DNA of 64,000 nt from Streptomyces sp. Go-475. Its GTDB lineage: Bacteria > Actinomycetota > Actinomycetes > Streptomycetales > Streptomycetaceae. Position 1 is the first letter of the stretch. Each line of letters starts with the position of its first letter. The notes beneath the pieces were generated by a model. That model searched no databases, had not been told where the DNA came from, and saw nothing but the letters and a program-made list of their open reading frames with translations. The stretch spans positions 868,001-932,000 of the forward strand of contig NZ_CP026121.1 in NCBI RefSeq assembly GCF_003330845.1, written 5' to 3'. Positions 41,862 through 52,373 of this stretch are shown piece by piece. The position numbers were made by a program, and so were the translations under genes.

Positions 41862-43373
41862 CTATGTCTGCCGGGCGTGCACGGGGCTGTGGGCGACGTC
41901 GTCCGGGCACTTCGGGTGCGGTCGGTCCGTCCGCCGGTCGCGCCTCCAGTCGTACGTCGCGAGGGCCAGGGACGCCGCCATGCCGACGAGGCCCGCGCCC
42001 ATCGCGGCGACGAGGGCGCCCCGGTAGTCGTCGGTCCCGCTCAGCACCAGGTAGAAGAGCCCGGGCAGCGCGGCGGTGCCCACGGCGGCGCCGAGCCGCT
42101 GGCCGGTCTGCAGGGCCCCGCCCGCCGCGCCGGCCATGCGCACGGGGACGTCCCGCAGGGTCATCGTGATGTTGGGGGAGATCACGCAGCCGCCGCCGAG
42201 GCCACCGAGGAACAGGGCCGGGGCGGCCAGCCAGGGCGCGATGCCGAGGGGCGCGAGGCGCAGCAGCAGCGCGGTGCCGCCGAGTCCGAGGATCACTCCC
42301 GTGAGCCCGCCCACGGTCAGCAGCCGGCCGAGCCGGTCCACCAGCCGGCCGGAGACCGCGGCCGCGCAGGCCGAGCCGACCGCGAAGGGGGTCACGGCGA
42401 GGGCGGACCGGAGCGGTGAGAAGCCGAACCCCTGCTGGTAGAAGAGGGCGAAGACCAGCCAGACGCCGCTGAAGCCGATGAAGTAGAGGGTGCCGACGCC
42501 GACGCCGACGGCGTAGCCGCGCACGGTGGTGAACAGGCGCGGGTCGAGCAGCGGCTGGGTGCCCCGGGCGACGAGGCGCCGCTGCCACCGGACGAAGACG
42601 ACGAGCAGGACGGCGCCGACGGGGAACAGCCACCACAGGCGGGTGAGGCCGCCGGCCTCGGCCTGCACCAGCGGGTACATGAGCGCGAGGACGCCGAGGC
42701 CGAGGAGCAGTACGCCCGGCAGGTCCACGTGCCCCCGGCCGGAGCGCCGGGTGCGGGGCAGCAGGCGGCGGCCCAGCAGCACGGCGAGGATGCCGATGGG
42801 GACGTTGATGTAGAAGATCCAGCGCCAGCCCTGGGGGCCGTCGGCCAGCGCGAGGATCAGCCCGCCGGCGAGGGGGCCCACCGCGGAGGAGATGCCGACG
42901 GTGGCGCCGAAGAAACCGAACGCGCGGCCGCGTTCGGCACCGCGGAACATCTGCTGGATGAGCGCGGAGTTCTGCGGGGCCATGAAGCCGGCCGCCAGGC
43001 CCTGGGCGAGACGGGCCGCCACCAGCGAGGTGATGGTGGGTGCCGCTCCGCAGGCCGCGCTGAACAGCACGAAGCCGCTGAGGGCGAGCAGGAAGATGCG
43101 GCGCCGGTCCAGCGCGTCGCCGAGGCGGCCGGCGGTGACGAGGGCCAGGCCGAACGTCAGGGCGTACCCGGACACCACCCACTGCACCTGCGCGGCGGAG
43201 GCGTGCAGTTCCCGCTGGACGGTGGGCAGGGCCACCGCCACGATCGACACGTCCAGCAGGCTCATGAAGCCGGCCACCAGGGTGACCCACAGGGCCCGCC
43301 AGCGGCGCGGGTCCGGCTCCTCGCCGCCCGTCCGCGCGCCCTGGTCCCGCCCGCCCGGCGCTGATGCGGTCAC
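41862..43373 (-). CDS. MFS drug transporter, DHA2 (14-helix) family
   Basis: 503 residues from GTG at 43373, chosen because AGGAG lies five bases upstream; an ATG five codons earlier overlaps that site. Fourteen helices are visible. The DHA2 motifs LDVSIVAVALPTVQRELH, GRLGDALDRRRIFLLALSG (motif A) and GATVGISSAVGPLAGGLILA (motif C) are clear. Proton-driven export of drugs or dyes is likely. No TetR-type gene sits next to it. It is divergent from the MHS transporter at 43601 with about 228 bp between the starts. Confidence 0.88.
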   Translation of the reverse strand: MTASAPGGRDQGARTGGEEPDPRRWRALWVTLVAGFMSLLDVSIVAVALPTVQRELHASAAQVQWVVSGYALTFGLALVTAGRLGDALDRRRIFLLALSGFVLFSAACGAAPTITSLVAARLAQGLAAGFMAPQNSALIQQMFRGAERGRAFGFFGATVGISSAVGPLAGGLILALADGPQGWRWIFYINVPIGILAVLLGRRLLPRTRRSGRGHVDLPGVLLLGLGVLALMYPLVQAEAGGLTRLWWLFPVGAVLLVVFVRWQRRLVARGTQPLLDPRLFTTVRGYAVGVGVGTLYFIGFSGVWLVFALFYQQGFGFSPLRSALAVTPFAVGSACAAAVSGRLVDRLGRLLTVGGLTGVILGLGGTALLLRLAPLGIAPWLAAPALFLGGLGGGCVISPNITMTLRDVPVRMAGAAGGALQTGQRLGAAVGTAALPGLFYLVLSGTDDYRGALVAAMGAGLVGMAASLALATYDWRRDRRTDRPHPKCPDDVAHSPVHARQT

Positions 43374-43600
43374 CTGGGCTCCTCTCATCAGCTCTCATCA
43401 GCCGCACTCGGGCGAACCAGGTTCCCCGGCCGGGGCAGCGGCACACACCGGCCGGGCCGGACGGGACCCGGCTCTCACCCTGAGCACCCGTGCACTACGC
43501 ACGGTGGTCGAGCGGACGCCGCGCGAAGGGGTTCGTTTGAGCGCGCGAGATCTGTGCAGGCGTTGTGCTTGGGAAGACGACCGGCGAAAGGAACGACGTG

Positions 43601-45097
43601 ATGGCGGCGCCCGACAACGACGAGTCGGTGGACCCGGCGGCTGTGAGACGGCACCGCGTGCTGTTCCGGGCGATCGAGAAGCGACGCCACCCGAAGCTGC
43701 GCCGCAGCGACATCACCGTGACCGACGAGGCGGCGGTCAAGCGCGCCACCAAGGCCGCCGCCCTCGGCAACGCGATGGAGTGGTACGACTTCGGCATCTA
43801 CAGCTATCTGGCCTCGACCATCGGGAAGGTCTTCTTCCCCTCGGGGAACGACACCGCCCAGTTGCTGAGCTCCTTCGCGACGTTCGCGGTGGCCTTCCTG
43901 GTCCGCCCCCTCGGCGGCATGGTCTTCGGGCCGCTCGGCGACAAGGTCGGCCGCAAGCGCATCCTCTCCCTCACCATGATCATGATGGCCGTGGGGACGT
44001 TCGCCATCGGACTCGTCCCCTCGCACGCCGTCATCGGCCTGTGGGCCCCGGCCCTGCTGATCTTCTTCCGGCTGGTGCAGGGCTTCTCGACCGGCGGGGA
44101 GTACGGGGGCGCCTCGACCTTCATCGCGGAGTACGCGCCCGACAAGCGGCGCGGCTTCTTCGGCTCCTTCCTGGAGCTCGGCACCCTCGCCGGCTACGTC
44201 GGGGCCTCCGGCCTCGTCGTCGTCCTGCAGAGCGTCCTCAGTGACGAGCAGATGCTGGCGTGGGGCTGGCGCGTCCCCTTCCTGATCGCGGCGCCGCTCG
44301 GCTTCATCGGCCTCTACCTGCGGCTGAAGCTGGACGAGACGCCGGCCTTCCAGAAACTGGAGGGCGGCCAGGTGAAGGCCAGCGAGGCCGCGGAGGCCGT
44401 GGAGACCTCGGCCGCCGCCGACCTCGGCAAGATCTTCACGCGCTACTGGCGGCCGCTGCTGCTGTGCCTCGCGCTCGTCGCGGCGTACAACATCACCGAC
44501 TACATGCTGCTCTCGTACATGCCGACGTACCTGTCCGACGAACTGGGCTACGGGACCAACCACGGGCTGCTGATCCTGCTCATCGTGATGGTCCTGCAGA
44601 TGTGCCTGATCAACCAGGTCGGGCGGCTCTCGGACCGCTTCGGGCGGCGGCCGCTGCTGATGACGGGGATGCTGGGCTTCCTGTTCCTCTCCCTGCCGTC
44701 CTTCCTGCTCATCCGGCAGGGCAGTGTCGTCCTCATCGCCCTGGGGCTGCTGCTGATGGGGCTGTCGCTGGTGACGATGCTCGGCACGATGTCGGCCGCG
44801 CTCCCGGCGATCTTTCCGACGCATGTCCGCTACGGGTCCCTGTCGGTCGCCTACAACCTGGCCACCTCGGTCTTCGGCGGCACGACACCGCTGGTGATCA
44901 CCGCCCTGATCAGCGCCTTCGACTCGACCCTCATGCCGGCCTACTACGCCACGGCCGCCGCGGCCGTCGGTGTGATCGCCGTGCTGTGCATGCGGGAGAC
45001 CGCCAACAAGCCCCTGGCCGGCTCGCCGCCGTCCGTCGAGACGGAGGCCGAGGCCGAGGAACTCGTCCAGTCCCAGTCCCCACGCCCCAGGTTCTGA
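43601..45097 (+). CDS. MHS-family MFS transporter (ProP-like)
   Basis: 498 residues from ATG at 43601 (GTG at 43598 possible), AAAGGAA upstream. Twelve helices; the MHS hallmarks LGNAMEWYDFGIYSYLAS, FGPLGDKVGRKRILSLTM and VQGFSTGGEYGGASTFIAEY are exact. Such proteins import proline/glycine betaine, citrate, shikimate or ketoglutarate by proton symport. The closest pattern is ProP (osmoprotectant). The N-terminal ~55 residues form a basic hydrophilic extension (RRHRVLFRAIEKRRHPKLRR) longer than usual. Confidence 0.88.
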   Translation: MAAPDNDESVDPAAVRRHRVLFRAIEKRRHPKLRRSDITVTDEAAVKRATKAAALGNAMEWYDFGIYSYLASTIGKVFFPSGNDTAQLLSSFATFAVAFLVRPLGGMVFGPLGDKVGRKRILSLTMIMMAVGTFAIGLVPSHAVIGLWAPALLIFFRLVQGFSTGGEYGGASTFIAEYAPDKRRGFFGSFLELGTLAGYVGASGLVVVLQSVLSDEQMLAWGWRVPFLIAAPLGFIGLYLRLKLDETPAFQKLEGGQVKASEAAEAVETSAAADLGKIFTRYWRPLLLCLALVAAYNITDYMLLSYMPTYLSDELGYGTNHGLLILLIVMVLQMCLINQVGRLSDRFGRRPLLMTGMLGFLFLSLPSFLLIRQGSVVLIALGLLLMGLSLVTMLGTMSAALPAIFPTHVRYGSLSVAYNLATSVFGGTTPLVITALISAFDSTLMPAYYATAAAAVGVIAVLCMRETANKPLAGSPPSVETEAEAEELVQSQSPRPRF

Positions 45098-45107
45098 GCC
45101 CTCCTCC

Positions 45108-45326
45108 TTGGGACCGGAACCCCTCCGGCACCACACCGGCAAGGTTCACCTCCACCTGGCGCACGCGCTCGCCCGCCTCGGTGAGCGGGCCGAGGCCGCC
45201 GCCGAGTACCGCGCCGCGCTCGCGCTGGAAGGCGACGTCCCGGCGGACGTGCACGGCGAGGCCCGCGCGGGCCTCGCCGCCGTGACCGAGGGCCGGCCGG
45301 CGCCGGCCCTCCGGTTCGTGCGGTGA
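45108..45326 (+). pseudogene. C-terminal TPR fragment
   Basis: A 72-codon frame beginning at TTG 45108, ten bases after the transporter stop, encodes one TPR motif and part of a second (LHLAHALARLGERAEAAAEY, RAALALEGDVPADVHGEARA). Strong codon bias supports it as real coding DNA, but the remainder of a TPR protein is missing upstream. It is either a remnant or a very small TPR protein translated by coupling. Confidence 0.4.
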
Positions 45327-45351
45327 CACGGGCCGCGTCGGTGCCCCGGTG

Positions 45352-46008
45352 TTACTTCCCGCGTCCCGTGGCGGAGGCGAAGCCCAGCCAGGTGTGCCGG
45401 TTGTTCCACCAGCACCAGCCGACCTTCGGGGCGTTGCGGCGCTCGCGGCCGTCCCGCCCGGTGCCGTTGCTGATCCAGATCGCCGGGGTGCGGGCGTCCA
45501 GCGTGCCGTCGGCCTTGCGCAGCCGGGAGCCGATGGTCATGAAGCAGCGGTTGCGCTCCAGGGCCTCGGGCTGCTGGAGCACCCAGTGGATGCCTTCGGT
45601 GAGCACCAGCGGGGTGCGCTCCTCCTCGGTGAGGGCGGGCAGTGCCTCGTCCGGCGACCAGTTGCCCATGTGGTCGCCGCGGTCGACGCCGGTGACGAGG
45701 TAGAGCGGGGCGTCGGGCAGGTCGAGCCCGTACGGGGTGAACTCGTCGACGTCGGGCATGTCGACGACGACGAAGCCGGGTTTGCCGTCGCGGCGGAGCA
45801 GTGGTGCGAGGGCGGAGGCCGGGGCCCGGTCCGGGTGCACGGCCAGCAGGGCGTCGCCGCCGTCGGTCCCGGCGGCGAACGTACGGATCTCCTCGGCGGA
45901 CAGCCCGGCGATCTCGTGCACTCCCAGTTCGATCAGCCGCTCGGCCTGCGCGCTCAGGGCCGGGAGTGCGGGGAGGGCGGTGGAGGTGGCGGGCGAGGTG
46001 TCGGGCAC
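45352..46008 (-). CDS. DUF5701 family protein
   Basis: 218 residues from GTG at 46008, preceded by GAGGGAG four bases upstream; an ATG 12 codons earlier (46044) has no such site. The family pattern is visible: RLIELGVHEIAGLSAEEIRT, FVVVDMPDVDEFTPYGLDLP, LTEGIHWVLQQPEALERNRC and the aromatic end VGWCWWNNRHTWLGFAS. No function is known for DUF5701. It faces the TPR fragment convergently. Confidence 0.78.
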   Translation of the reverse strand: MPDTSPATSTALPALPALSAQAERLIELGVHEIAGLSAEEIRTFAAGTDGGDALLAVHPDRAPASALAPLLRRDGKPGFVVVDMPDVDEFTPYGLDLPDAPLYLVTGVDRGDHMGNWSPDEALPALTEEERTPLVLTEGIHWVLQQPEALERNRCFMTIGSRLRKADGTLDARTPAIWISNGTGRDGRERRNAPKVGWCWWNNRHTWLGFASATGRGK

Positions 46009-46040
46009 GATGCTCCCTCGGGTCGACGGCGTGGGCGAAC

Positions 46041-46350
46041 TCATGGGCAACGCGCCGGTCTGCCGGTACGTTCCCGCCCTGCCGTCTTCTGGTGCGCTTC
46101 GCCGCCCAGGCCGTGCCGCTGCCATGCGCGCGGGGTCACTCCGTAGGCCGCGCGGAAGGCGCCGCTGAAGTGGCGGGACTCGCAGGTGGCGGACCGAGAT
46201 GAAGTGCGCGGCGGCGATCCCGGTCGGGGACAGGCCGGGGTCGCAGAGGTGGCGGCGGATGTGGTCCCGCACGCGCAGGGCCTGGGAGACGAGGCGGCCG
46301 CGGCGCTCGTCGATGAGCAGGGCCGTGTGGAGCTCTCCTGGCCCACGGTG
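46041..46350 (-). pseudogene. AraC-family regulator C-terminal fragment, frameshifted
   Basis: One frame encodes the start of an AraC DNA-binding domain (ALRVRDHIRRHLCDPGLSPT, GIAAAHFISVRHL, about 46200-46310). At about 46195 the homology continues in another frame with the second helix-turn-helix end (SRHFSGAFRAAYGVTPRAWQ, about 46110-46185), and a segment between the halves is lost. The N-terminal sensing domain is absent. The remnant lies directly upstream of the DUF5701 gene. Confidence 0.55.
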
Positions 46351-46540
46351 ATGAACGGCATGTGCTGCTTCCTCGTTTCCGGACTGGTGCGGGGATCGCG
46401 GCCACGCTGGGCCGGACGAACCGGGACCGATTGCCGTGCGGCGCACGGGTCCTTGACCTGGGGTGCACCGCGGCCGGAGCCGGCTGGGCGCCGGTTTTAA
46501 CCCGTCGCGCCGCCGGATCCGGCGTGACACCATCGCGGCC

Positions 46541-47491
46541 ATGCAGGAGTTCATGACGCCGGATCAGATGGCCGCCCGCTCGTCCCGCGCTCTCTCCGCG
46601 GCGGTCGCCGCCGGGCGTGATCTGGGGCTGGCGGTGACCGAGGCGCGGGTGCTCTACGACGTCTTCTCGGTCGTGGTGCACCTCGCTCCGTCGCCCGTGG
46701 TGGTGCGCGTGCCCACCGTTCTGCCTCCGTACGCCGACGCCGCCTACCAGTCGGCGCGGCAGCGGCTGGAACTCGATGTGGTGGCGTGGCTGGCGGAACA
46801 GGGCCACCCGGTGATTCCGCCGAGTCCGCTGGTGCCGCGCGAGCCGGTGCGGCGCGACGGCTTCTCGATGACGTTCTGGCAGTTCGTCGAACTGGACCAG
46901 AGCGTGGAACCCGACTACGTGCGGAATGCCGGCCTGGTCGCCGACCTGCACGCCGCGCTGCGGGAGTACCCGGGCGAGCTGCCGTTCCTGTCGGCGGCCG
47001 AGCCGCGGTTCGTCACCGACGGGCTCGCCGCGCTCGAAGGGCGTCCGGACCTGCTGGACCCGGCCGACCTCGACCGTGCGCGGCGTGAGTGGGAGGTTCT
47101 GGAGCCTGTCGTCAGCTCACGCGCGGAGTTCGAGGCGGCGTTCCCCGGGGTCGAGTTCCAGCCGATCCACGGGGACTCCCCCGCGGCGAACATCGTCTCC
47201 ACCGCGCAGGGCGAGCTGTACTCCGACTTCGAGCTGACCACGCTCGGGCCGGTCGAGTGGGACCTGGCGGCTCTCGGCCCGGACTGCGAGGCCGCGTACA
47301 ACGCTGCCGCCGAGCGCCGCGGCCTGCGGCCGCTGGACGAGGGCGTGCTGCGAGTCGTCAACGCCGTGGGCATGTCCCGGGCGGTGGCGTGTCTCGCGCT
47401 CGCGCCGCGGTTGCCCCTGCTCGTGGACGCGTTGAAGCCGGCCGTGGAGCAGTGGCGGACGATGCCGTTCGCCGGGGGTCTGGGGAGCTGA
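46541..47491 (+). CDS. Kinase-like phosphotransferase (APH superfamily)
   Basis: 316 residues from ATG at 46541; ATG at 46553 is possible, with AGGAG only three bases upstream. The APH fold is recognised by the catalytic loop QPIHGDSPAANIV (about 206-218, HGD-x4-N) and the metal-binding segment YSDFELTTLGPVEWDLAALG, where the usual IDWE becomes SDFE. The N-lobe is short (VVVHLAPSPVVVRVPTVLPP). It could phosphorylate an aminoglycoside, macrolide, choline-like compound or other small alcohol. Resistance is not proven. Confidence 0.8.
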   Translation: MQEFMTPDQMAARSSRALSAAVAAGRDLGLAVTEARVLYDVFSVVVHLAPSPVVVRVPTVLPPYADAAYQSARQRLELDVVAWLAEQGHPVIPPSPLVPREPVRRDGFSMTFWQFVELDQSVEPDYVRNAGLVADLHAALREYPGELPFLSAAEPRFVTDGLAALEGRPDLLDPADLDRARREWEVLEPVVSSRAEFEAAFPGVEFQPIHGDSPAANIVSTAQGELYSDFELTTLGPVEWDLAALGPDCEAAYNAAAERRGLRPLDEGVLRVVNAVGMSRAVACLALAPRLPLLVDALKPAVEQWRTMPFAGGLGS

Positions 47492-47498
47492 GTGTTGC

Positions 47499-47681
47499 TC
47501 AGGGGCTGAGGGTCACCGGCCGGACCGCGAAGCAGGCCGGCGCCGCGAGGACCGACACGCCGGCCGCGAGCGCCAGGATGCCGGGGACGAACCAGGGGCG
47601 ACCGGCCCGGCCACCGTCGCCGCGAGGCCGAAACCGGCGGTCTTCAGCCCGGCGCCGGCCCGCGAACGCGTCGCGGCCCAC
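47499..47681 (-). pseudogene. Remnant of a membrane-protein C-terminus
   Basis: A leftward frame ends in a clear hydrophobic helix (PGILALAAGVSVLAAPACFA then VRPVTLSP and stop at 47499). Upstream, at about 47590-47640, another frame reads AGAGLKTAGFGLAATVAG, typical of a transporter loop and helix. The two pieces are joined by a frameshift, and the rest is absent. The family is not certain; an MFS-type transporter is my best guess. Confidence 0.35.
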
Positions 47682-47721
47682 CGGCGCTTCCGCTCCGCCG
47701 GTGGCGTCGGCCCGCTCCCGC

Positions 47722-48174
47722 CTATTCCGGCAGCGGCCGGTCGTCCACGACGTGTTTCATCACGAGCGTGGAGGTCAGGCGCTGCACGCCGGGCAGTCGG
47801 GCGAGTCGCTGGTCGTAGAGCTGCTGGAAGGCGGCCAGGTCGGCGGTGGCGACGCGCAGGAGGTAATCGGGCTCGCCGAACAGGCGCTGGGCCTGGAGCA
47901 CGTGCGGGACGGCGGCCACCGCCTCCTCGAACGCGGTGACGGTGTCGGCGTCCTCCCAGCGCAGGGTGACGAAGACGAGGGCTTCGAAGTCGAGGCCCAC
48001 GGCGGCCGGATCCACGACCGCCCGGTAGCCGCGGATCGCGCCCTCGCGTTCGAGGTCGCGCAGCCGGCGGTGGCAGGGCGAGACGCTCAGCTTGACGCGA
48101 GCGGCCAGCTCGGTGACCGTGAGCCGGCCGTCCAACTGCAGCTCGGTAAGAATTTTCCGGTCCAGGGCATCCAT
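47722..48174 (-). CDS. Lrp/AsnC-family transcriptional regulator
   Basis: 150 residues from ATG at 48174. An N-terminal helix-turn-helix (MDALDRKILTELQLDGRLTV, ARVKLSVSPCHRRLRDLERE) is followed by an AsnC/RAM ligand-binding domain (VGLDFEALVFVTLRWEDADT, GEPDYLLRVATADLAAFQQL). Lrp proteins bind amino acids. It is divergent from the LysE-type exporter at 48286, the classic arrangement of an amino-acid sensor controlling its exporter. Confidence 0.9.
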   Translation of the reverse strand: MDALDRKILTELQLDGRLTVTELAARVKLSVSPCHRRLRDLEREGAIRGYRAVVDPAAVGLDFEALVFVTLRWEDADTVTAFEEAVAAVPHVLQAQRLFGEPDYLLRVATADLAAFQQLYDQRLARLPGVQRLTSTLVMKHVVDDRPLPE

Positions 48175-48285
48175 GGAGAAGATTCTGCCCCAGGTCCCGC
48201 GATCAAGAGGGAAAGAAGGAAACACTTTCGGGCCGATCCGTCCTAGTCTCCCTCTCGCGACAAGGCACGTGAGAGGGACCGATCC

Positions 48286-48912
48286 ATGGACACGACGACA
48301 CTGGCGGCATTCCTGGCGGTGGATCTCCTGCTGGTGGTCACCCCGGGCGCGGACTGGGCCTATGCGATCGCCGCGGGTCTCAGGGACCGGTCGGTCGTTC
48401 CGGCGGTCGCCGGGCTGGTCGCCGGATACGCCGGGTACACGCTGCTCGCGGTCGCGGGCCTGGTGGTGATCGTGGCGAGGTCGGGAGCCCTGCTCACCGC
48501 CCTGACTCTGGCCGGGGCCGGCTATCTGGTGTGGCTCGGCTGGGGCGTGCTGAGGCAGCCGGCCGCCCTGACGGCCTCCGCGGAAGGAGCCGGCTCCACG
48601 GGCTCGTCACCCGGGCGGATCCTGCTCAAGGGAGCCGGTACCAGCGGGCTGAACCCGAAGGCGCTGCTGCTGTACTTCTCGCTGTTCCCGCAGTTCATCG
48701 ACCCGGCGGGCGGCTGGCCGGTCGCCACGCAGACGGGCCTGCTCGGCTCGCTGCACATGACCGCCTGCGCCGTCGTCTACCTCGCCGTCGGAGTCCTGGC
48801 CCGCACGGTCCTGAAGACCAGGCCCTCCGCGGCGCGGACGGTCACCCGCGCCTCCGGTGCGCTGATGATCGCCATCGGCGGGTTCCTGCTGGTGGAACAC
48901 CTGACGGGCTGA
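48286..48912 (+). CDS. LysE-family amino-acid exporter
   Basis: 208 residues, ATG at 48286 with GAGAGGGACC upstream. Six membrane helices and the LysE/RhtB motifs LLLVVTPGADWAYAIAAGLR and GLNPKALLLYFSLFPQFIDP are present. It should export an amino acid. The 111-bp gap to the divergent Lrp gene includes GAGGGAAAGAAGGAAAC and its partial mirror GTCTCCCTCTC, which may form Lrp sites. Confidence 0.88.
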   Translation: MDTTTLAAFLAVDLLLVVTPGADWAYAIAAGLRDRSVVPAVAGLVAGYAGYTLLAVAGLVVIVARSGALLTALTLAGAGYLVWLGWGVLRQPAALTASAEGAGSTGSSPGRILLKGAGTSGLNPKALLLYFSLFPQFIDPAGGWPVATQTGLLGSLHMTACAVVYLAVGVLARTVLKTRPSAARTVTRASGALMIAIGGFLLVEHLTG

Positions 48913-48952
48913 CGAACGCGGCACCCCTCGGGTCCCTGTCACCCTCCCCCGT

Positions 48953-49576
48953 TCACGGCACCTGCGGCCCCCGGAACTCCCCCATCGCGTCGATGAGCCA
49001 CCGCGCCAGGTAGTCGGCGAACGAGGAGCGCGGGAGGAGGCGGTACGTCGGCACCTCGTCGACCTGCCAGAGCAGCACCGCCACGGGTCCCACGGTGGTC
49101 GACACCGCCCGCCCGGGACCGAAGGCCCGGGGATGCAGGTCCAGCGGGCAGCCCTTCTCCAGTACCTGACGGGACGACGGGCCGCTCAGCTCCAGCGTCG
49201 TGCGGTTGGCGGAGACGTCCACGGCCGAGCCCCGGTCCGGCCCGAGCGCCGTGCGCAACTCGGCGGTCAGGGCGGCCCCTTCGGCCCGGGAGAGGACGAG
49301 CCACTCGTCGGGGCCCAGCCAGACGACCGTGTGGGGCCCGGACGAGGTGGTGTCGCCGCAGCGGCGTGGGAGCCGCGTCCCCAGCGTCCGCTCGATCCGG
49401 TCCGCCGCATCGGAGCCGGGGCCGACACGCAGGTTCACCATGGTCACGAAGGGCCGCTCCGCCAGCATGACGCCCCGGGCGCCGGGGACGGCGGCGGCAC
49501 GCATCCGCCCCTCCAGGTGCTCCAGCGGGCTCCTCCGCAGGGCCACCGGGCCCGCCTCGATCGTCGGCTCAGCCAT
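48953..49576 (-). CDS. soxG: Sarcosine oxidase gamma subunit
   Basis: 207 residues from ATG at 49576. The SoxG pattern includes [61 protein letters not shown] and the C-terminal [17 protein letters not shown]. The gamma subunit is a structural partner of alpha in the heterotetrameric enzyme. Its start overlaps the soxA stop by eight bases. Last gene of the glyA-soxBDAG operon. Confidence 0.9.
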   Translation of the reverse strand: MAEPTIEAGPVALRRSPLEHLEGRMRAAAVPGARGVMLAERPFVTMVNLRVGPGSDAADRIERTLGTRLPRRCGDTTSSGPHTVVWLGPDEWLVLSRAEGAALTAELRTALGPDRGSAVDVSANRTTLELSGPSSRQVLEKGCPLDLHPRAFGPGRAVSTTVGPVAVLLWQVDEVPTYRLLPRSSFADYLARWLIDAMGEFRGPQVP

Positions 49577-52373
49577 CGCGCTTGGTCCCTTCCGGGTCGT
49601 AGAGGACGCAGTCCGTCACCTCGACCGGCACGAGGTCCTCACCCACTGGCGCGAGCAGGGTCTCGCCGATCCTGGCCCGCCCGTCGGCGACGAGCGCCAG
49701 GGCGAACGGGCGGCCGAGGGCCGGGCTGCGGTAGCTGGAGGTGACGTGGCCGAGCATCGGCACGGGCACCGTCTCGAAGGAGACGTCCGGCGCGACGAGC
49801 TGGGTGCCCTCGGGCAGCCGGGTCGTGCGGTCGCTCGGCAGGAGGCCGACCAGTTGCTTGCGGTCGGTGCGGGCGGTGTCGGCGCGGGAGAAGGACCGTT
49901 TCCCGATGAAGTCCTTCCGCGGGGAGACCACCCAGGACATGCCCGCGTCCTGCGGGGTGACGGTGCCGTCGGTGTCCTGGCCGACGATGATGTAGCCCTT
50001 CTCGGCGCGCAGGACGTGCATGGTCTCGGTGCCGTACGGGGTGATGCCGTACGGCCGCCCGATCGCGTACACCTCCTCCCACACCGCCAGGCCGTACCAG
50101 GCGGAGACGTTGATCTCGTAGGCGAGTTCGCCGGAGAAGGAGATCCGGCAGATGCGGGCCGGGACGCCGGAGGCCAGGGTGGTCTCACGGAACGCCATGA
50201 ACGGGAAGGCCTCGTTGGAGAAGTCGACGTCGGGGGCGAGGTGGGCGACCACCTCGCGCGAGCGGGGGCCGACGACGGCGACGGTCGCCCACTGCTCGGT
50301 CACCGACGTGCAGGTCACGTCGAGTTCGGGCCACTCGGTCTGCAGCCACTCCTCCAGCCAGTCCAGGACGGCGGCGGCGTTGCCGGTCGTGGTGGTCATG
50401 AAGTAGCGGTCGTCGTCGAGGCGCAGGGTCACGCCGTCGTCGAAGATCATGCCGTCGGGCTTGCACATCACGCCGTAGCGGGCCGTGCCGGGCTTCAGCT
50501 TCTTGAAGGCGTTGGTGTAGATCCGGTCGAGGAACTCGCCCGCGTCCGCGCCCCGGAGCTCGATCTTGCCGAGGGTGGAGGCGTCCATGAACGCCACGCC
50601 CTCGCGGGCCGCCCGGCACTCGCGGGCGACGGCCGCGTCCATGTCCTCGCCGGGCCGGGGGTAGTACCGGGGGCGCTTCCACTGCCCGACGTCCTCGAAC
50701 AGCGCCCCCTGCGCGACATGCCAGCTGTGGAGGGAGGTGGTCCGCTCGGGGTCGAACAGCTCGCCGCGCTCCCGCCCGGCCAGGGCGGCGAAGGCGACCG
50801 GGGTGTACGGCGCCCGGTAGGCCGTGGTGCCGATCTCCCCCGGTGCGCCGCCGAGGAGTTCGGCGATCACGCCGATCGCGTTGACGCCGGACGTCTTGCC
50901 CTGGTCGTTGGCCGTGCCGAGGGAGGTGTAGCGCTTGACGTGCTCGACGCCGCGCATACCGGCGCCGGTGGAGCGCCGGACGTCGGCGACGGTGACATCG
51001 CGCTGGAGGTCGACGAAGTGGGTGTCCCAGCCGTCGTCGGGGCCCGGCACCAGCCACAGGGCGCGGGTCGGACCGGCCGGCCGCGGGTCGGCGGGCGACG
51101 GCACGGGCACCGGGAACCCGGCCTGCGTGGCGGCCACCGCGCCCGCGCGCGCCCCCTCCGCCCGGCAGCCGTCGTGGTCGAACGTCCCGCGCGCCGCGCC
51201 CACCACCTGCTGGTTCCGGACGCCCCCCTCGGGGACGAACGCGACCAGCTCCTCGTCCCAGCGCAGCCGCCCCTGGCGCTGGCTGTGCAGGTGTACGACG
51301 GGGCTCCAGCCGCCGGAGACGGCGAGCAGATCGCAGTCGAACCCGGCCTGGGGCCCGTCCTCGTCGAGGGGCCGGACGGTGACACCCGTGAGCCGGCGGT
51401 CCCCCGAGGTGTCGACCACCGCGCTGCCCGTCAGCACGCGCACCCCGGTCGCCGCCGCGATCTCGGCGGCCCGGCGGGACACTCCGGGGCGCGCGTCCAC
51501 GACGGCGGCGACGGCGATCCCGGCGGCGTGCAGGGCGGCGACCGTGTCGTAGGCGCTGTCGTTGGTGGTGCTCACCACGGCCCGGGAACCGGGAGCCACG
51601 GCGTAGCGGCCGAGGTACGTGCGCACGGCACCGGCGAGCATGACCCCGGGCCGGTCGTTGCCGGCGAAGACCAGCGGGCGCTCGTGCGCGCCCGTCGCCA
51701 GGATCACCTGGCGGGCGCGGATGTGCCACAGGCGCTGCCGCGAGACGCCTTCGGGGGCGGCGGGTCCGAGGTGGTCGGTGCGCCGCTGGAGGGCCAGCAC
51801 ATAGTTGTCGTCGTACGACCCGAAGGCCGTGGTGCGGTGCAGGACGACCGTCTCGGGGGCGGCGTCGAGGACCGCGCGCGCCTCGGCGGCGCCGTCCCAG
51901 TCACCCGTTTCGGGCTGTTCGTCGACGAGGAGCACGCGGGCGCCGGAGGCGGCGGCAGCGGCGGCGGCCGCGAGTCCGGCCGGTCCGGCACCGACGACGA
52001 GGACGTCCGTGTGGACGTGCTTCTTGTCGTAGACGGCCGGGTCGGGGGCCGGGTCGAGCCGGCCCGTCCCGGAGAGCGTGGTGGCGGACAGGCCGTCGTA
52101 GAGCTCCACGGTCGTCGCCGGGAGCATGCTCTCCGAGCAGGGGCCGTCGACGCGCAGCAGCGCGTTGGGCTCCTCGGCACCCGCGGCGACGATGCCGCGC
52201 GGGCGGCCCCGGTAGAGGGACGGGGCGACCTCGACGAGGCCGTTCGCCAGCATGGCCGAGGCGACGGTGTCGCCGGGGTGGCCGGTGAGTTCGCGCCCGT
52301 CGACGGTGAACCGCAGCACGGTGCCGCGGTCGATACGGCCGCCCTGCCGGAGCCGGAAGTGCTGGTCGGTCAT
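49569..52373 (-). CDS. soxA: Sarcosine oxidase alpha subunit
   Basis: 934 residues from ATG at 52373. In order: a ferredoxin-like domain (about 15-95, [20 protein letters not shown]), an NAD/FAD-binding domain ([40 protein letters not shown]) and a C-terminal aminomethyltransferase-like folate domain (about 540-930; [46 protein letters not shown]). The enzyme oxidises sarcosine to glycine and passes the one-carbon unit to tetrahydrofolate as 5,10-methylene-THF, giving H2O2. The start shares ATGA with the soxD stop. Full length for the family. Confidence 0.95.
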   Translation of the reverse strand: MTDQHFRLRQGGRIDRGTVLRFTVDGRELTGHPGDTVASAMLANGLVEVAPSLYRGRPRGIVAAGAEEPNALLRVDGPCSESMLPATTVELYDGLSATTLSGTGRLDPAPDPAVYDKKHVHTDVLVVGAGPAGLAAAAAAAASGARVLLVDEQPETGDWDGAAEARAVLDAAPETVVLHRTTAFGSYDDNYVLALQRRTDHLGPAAPEGVSRQRLWHIRARQVILATGAHERPLVFAGNDRPGVMLAGAVRTYLGRYAVAPGSRAVVSTTNDSAYDTVAALHAAGIAVAAVVDARPGVSRRAAEIAAATGVRVLTGSAVVDTSGDRRLTGVTVRPLDEDGPQAGFDCDLLAVSGGWSPVVHLHSQRQGRLRWDEELVAFVPEGGVRNQQVVGAARGTFDHDGCRAEGARAGAVAATQAGFPVPVPSPADPRPAGPTRALWLVPGPDDGWDTHFVDLQRDVTVADVRRSTGAGMRGVEHVKRYTSLGTANDQGKTSGVNAIGVIAELLGGAPGEIGTTAYRAPYTPVAFAALAGRERGELFDPERTTSLHSWHVAQGALFEDVGQWKRPRYYPRPGEDMDAAVARECRAAREGVAFMDASTLGKIELRGADAGEFLDRIYTNAFKKLKPGTARYGVMCKPDGMIFDDGVTLRLDDDRYFMTTTTGNAAAVLDWLEEWLQTEWPELDVTCTSVTEQWATVAVVGPRSREVVAHLAPDVDFSNEAFPFMAFRETTLASGVPARICRISFSGELAYEINVSAWYGLAVWEEVYAIGRPYGITPYGTETMHVLRAEKGYIIVGQDTDGTVTPQDAGMSWVVSPRKDFIGKRSFSRADTARTDRKQLVGLLPSDRTTRLPEGTQLVAPDVSFETVPVPMLGHVTSSYRSPALGRPFALALVADGRARIGETLLAPVGEDLVPVEVTDCVLYDPEGTKRDG